Below are positions 7,540-8,655 of a stretch of DNA of 8,655 nucleotides, piece after piece. Position numbers and translations under genes: made by a program. Position 1 is the first letter of the stretch. Each line of letters begins with the position of its first letter. Source of the stretch: an uncultured Arenimonas sp. (GTDB lineage: Bacteria; Pseudomonadota; Gammaproteobacteria; Xanthomonadales; Xanthomonadaceae); NCBI GenBank assembly GCA_946885815.1, contig CAMPHE010000059.1, forward strand, positions 1 to 8,655, given 5' to 3'. The notes below the pieces were generated by a model, which saw only the letters and a list, made by a program, of their open reading frames with translations, ran no database searches and was not told where the DNA came from.

Positions 7540-8655
7540 TCATCGCGAACCTTGAAGGGTCGCCGCGCGATCGATCCCGAAGCAGTACAGGCGGGCCGTG
7601 ATGCCGCACGGCATCACCGACCCGCCGATCAGCACGCCCGCGTCCGTAGTCGCGAGCACCCCGGTCACGGTGCGGGCCGATGTCGTGCTCCAGTCGGGGC
7701 CTCCAAGCGTCGCGCAGTTCTGACCGGCGTAGCTGGTGTCCGGATTCGTGGCCGTCCACACACGCAACTGATCCGACTGCGACAGGTCGACACCGCTCTC
7801 GTCGAGTGACGGCGGGTACGACAGGGCGATCGTGCCGAATTCGCCGATGAGTTCGACCATCGGGCTGCCGTCGACGCGCGTCCAGCCACTCGCCCCCGCG
7901 AATCGTGACGGCGCGTTCGTGTTGGTGGCCCCGAGGTAGGCGCGATAGTTCCCCTTCAGGCCCGCCGAAGTCGCGAGTTGCTGGCACTTGGCGTCGGCGC
8001 CGGCGAGGCCGCCGAGATCGCCGTTGAATACCGACGACGTAGTGAACATCAGATTGGGCAGGTCGGACAGGCAGCCCGAGATCGCGGTGACGAATCCGGG
8101 GACGATATTGGCGCGGGCCGTGGCCTGATTGCTGGAGCAGTACACACCGATGCTGCCGGCGACGCCGCTGCCCTGAAGATCGTTGCGCCGCACGATCGTC
8201 CGGCCGGACGCCTCGTTCCAGATCCCGTAGGTGGTGCCGGTGCCGCTGGCCGCCAGGCCGCGCACGCGGTTGCCGACGACGCTGGCGTCGCCGTTGGCCG
8301 TGGTGCGGATCCCGTAGGACGTGGCATTACCGGACGAGGGAATCGCGGCCACGCCGTCGACCGTGTTGTCGAGGACATCGACGCCGTTGGCGACATCCAG
8401 TCCGTACGCTGTCCCCGTCGCGGACGTCGACCCGCCGGTGTCGATCACCCGGTTGTCCCTGACCGTCGAACCGCCACCGGTGACGACGATGCCGACCTGT
8501 GTGTTGGCGTCCAGGCTGTTGTGTTCGACCCGATGGCCGCCGCCGTCGTCGAGAACGATCCCGCTGCGGAACCCGCGGATGCTGCAGTTGCGGATGGTGG
8601 TGTTGAGACGGCCGCCTGCGTAGATGCCGACCGCGGCGGTGCCGTCGTCGCTGGG
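7540..8655 (-). CDS. Right-handed beta-helix protein with C-terminal DUF1554-like domain (5' partial)
   Basis: The frame is open from the right edge (PSDDGTAAVGIYAGGRLNTT...) to the stop at 7540, giving 371 visible residues; the start and presumed signal peptide lie beyond the window. Visible residues 1 to about 198 are beta-helix rungs (IRNCSIRGF, VEHNSLDAN, VRDNRVIDTGG, VLDNTVDGV, VVGNRVRGL) closely matching the neighbouring gene rung for rung. At the shared SGCLSD the two diverge. This protein continues with about 155 residues (MFTTSSVFNGDLGGLAGADAKC..., about 203-359) resembling DUF1554, a domain first noted in Leptospira surface or secreted proteins. It has four cysteines (AKC, QNC, MPC, LYC), probably two disulfides, and features such as GWTRVDGSP and VWTAT. 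The DUF1554 assignment comes from the opening NGDLGGLAGADAKC pattern and spacing, not from a search. The stop is 56 bases before the preferred start of the next gene, so the two are probably co-transcribed. Function is unknown. Confidence 0.85.
   Translation of the reverse strand, partial: PSDDGTAAVGIYAGGRLNTTIRNCSIRGFRSGIVLDDGGGHRVEHNSLDANTQVGIVVTGGGSTVRDNRVIDTGGSTSATGTAYGLDVANGVDVLDNTVDGVAAIPSSGNATSYGIRTTANGDASVVGNRVRGLAASGTGTTYGIWNEASGRTIVRRNDLQGSGVAGSIGVYCSSNQATARANIVPGFVTAISGCLSDLPNLMFTTSSVFNGDLGGLAGADAKCQQLATSAGLKGNYRAYLGATNTNAPSRFAGASGWTRVDGSPMVELIGEFGTIALSYPPSLDESGVDLSQSDQLRVWTATNPDTSYAGQNCATLGGPDWSTTSARTVTGVLATTDAGVLIGGSVMPCGITARLYCFGIDRAATLQGSR
8062..8655 (-). repeat. Duplicated beta-helix coding block, copy 2
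   Basis: This is the partner of 6626-7219. Similarity ends sharply at 8062, just where the fused DUF1554-like segment of the upstream gene begins. The identical 26-base run lies at 8432-8457, and a second strongly conserved stretch encodes GGGHRVEHNSLD in both genes. Confidence 0.85.

Noticed and set aside
7544..7987. Further upstream extension of the shorter beta-helix frame
   Set aside because: It runs out of frame through the DUF1554-like coding segment of the upstream gene and reads as low-complexity sequence without a signal peptide.

Overview
The window is very GC-rich, gene-dense bacterial chromosome. It carries the end of an SOS mutagenesis cassette, a lipid-kinase/phosphoesterase gene pair, and two exported beta-helix paralogues. 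Protein style suggests a gammaproteobacterium of the Xanthomonadales (Lysobacter/Luteimonas-like or Rhodanobacteraceae-like). The hints are the [13 protein letters not shown] start of DnaE2's conserved region, the GTCGTGG-type intergenic palindrome and the beta-helix family. This placement is recalled family resemblance, not a search result.

Layout. (1) 1-1407, plus strand: imuB, lacking only its first few codons at the window edge. (2) 1404-4604, plus: dnaE2 (imuC), sharing ATGA with imuB. These two are the distal genes of the imuA-imuB-dnaE2 translesion-synthesis operon; imuA and any LexA box would lie to the left, outside the window. (3) 4605-4749: a gene-free gap between convergent genes, filled by a long imperfect inverted repeat made of four GTCGTGG-containing units (REP/BIME-like). 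(4) 6509-4750, minus: a diacylglycerol-kinase-family lipid kinase followed by a calcineurin-like metallophosphoesterase, again sharing ATGA. (5) 6510-6601: a short gap with one small GC hairpin. (6) 8655-6602, minus: two tandem, exported-type, right-handed beta-helix proteins. The upstream copy runs off the right edge and has an extra C-terminal DUF1554-like module; the downstream copy has a clear signal peptide and stops where the module would begin.

How the genes work together. ImuB is a catalytically dead Y-family homologue that should act as an adaptor between the beta clamp, ImuA and the error-prone polymerase DnaE2, giving damage-induced mutagenesis. The kinase and phosphoesterase are probably co-translated, but their substrates cannot be read from sequence. 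The beta-helix pair looks like a lineage-specific family of secreted or periplasmic proteins that arose by tandem duplication, with gain or loss of a C-terminal domain. All four minus-strand genes point the same way and are closely spaced, so read-through from the beta-helix genes into the kinase pair is possible.

I saw no RNA genes, CRISPR array, insertion sequence or phage gene. The least ordinary elements are the beta-helix/DUF1554 pair, the intergenic palindrome, and a clamp-binding-like QLPLF motif inside DnaE2.
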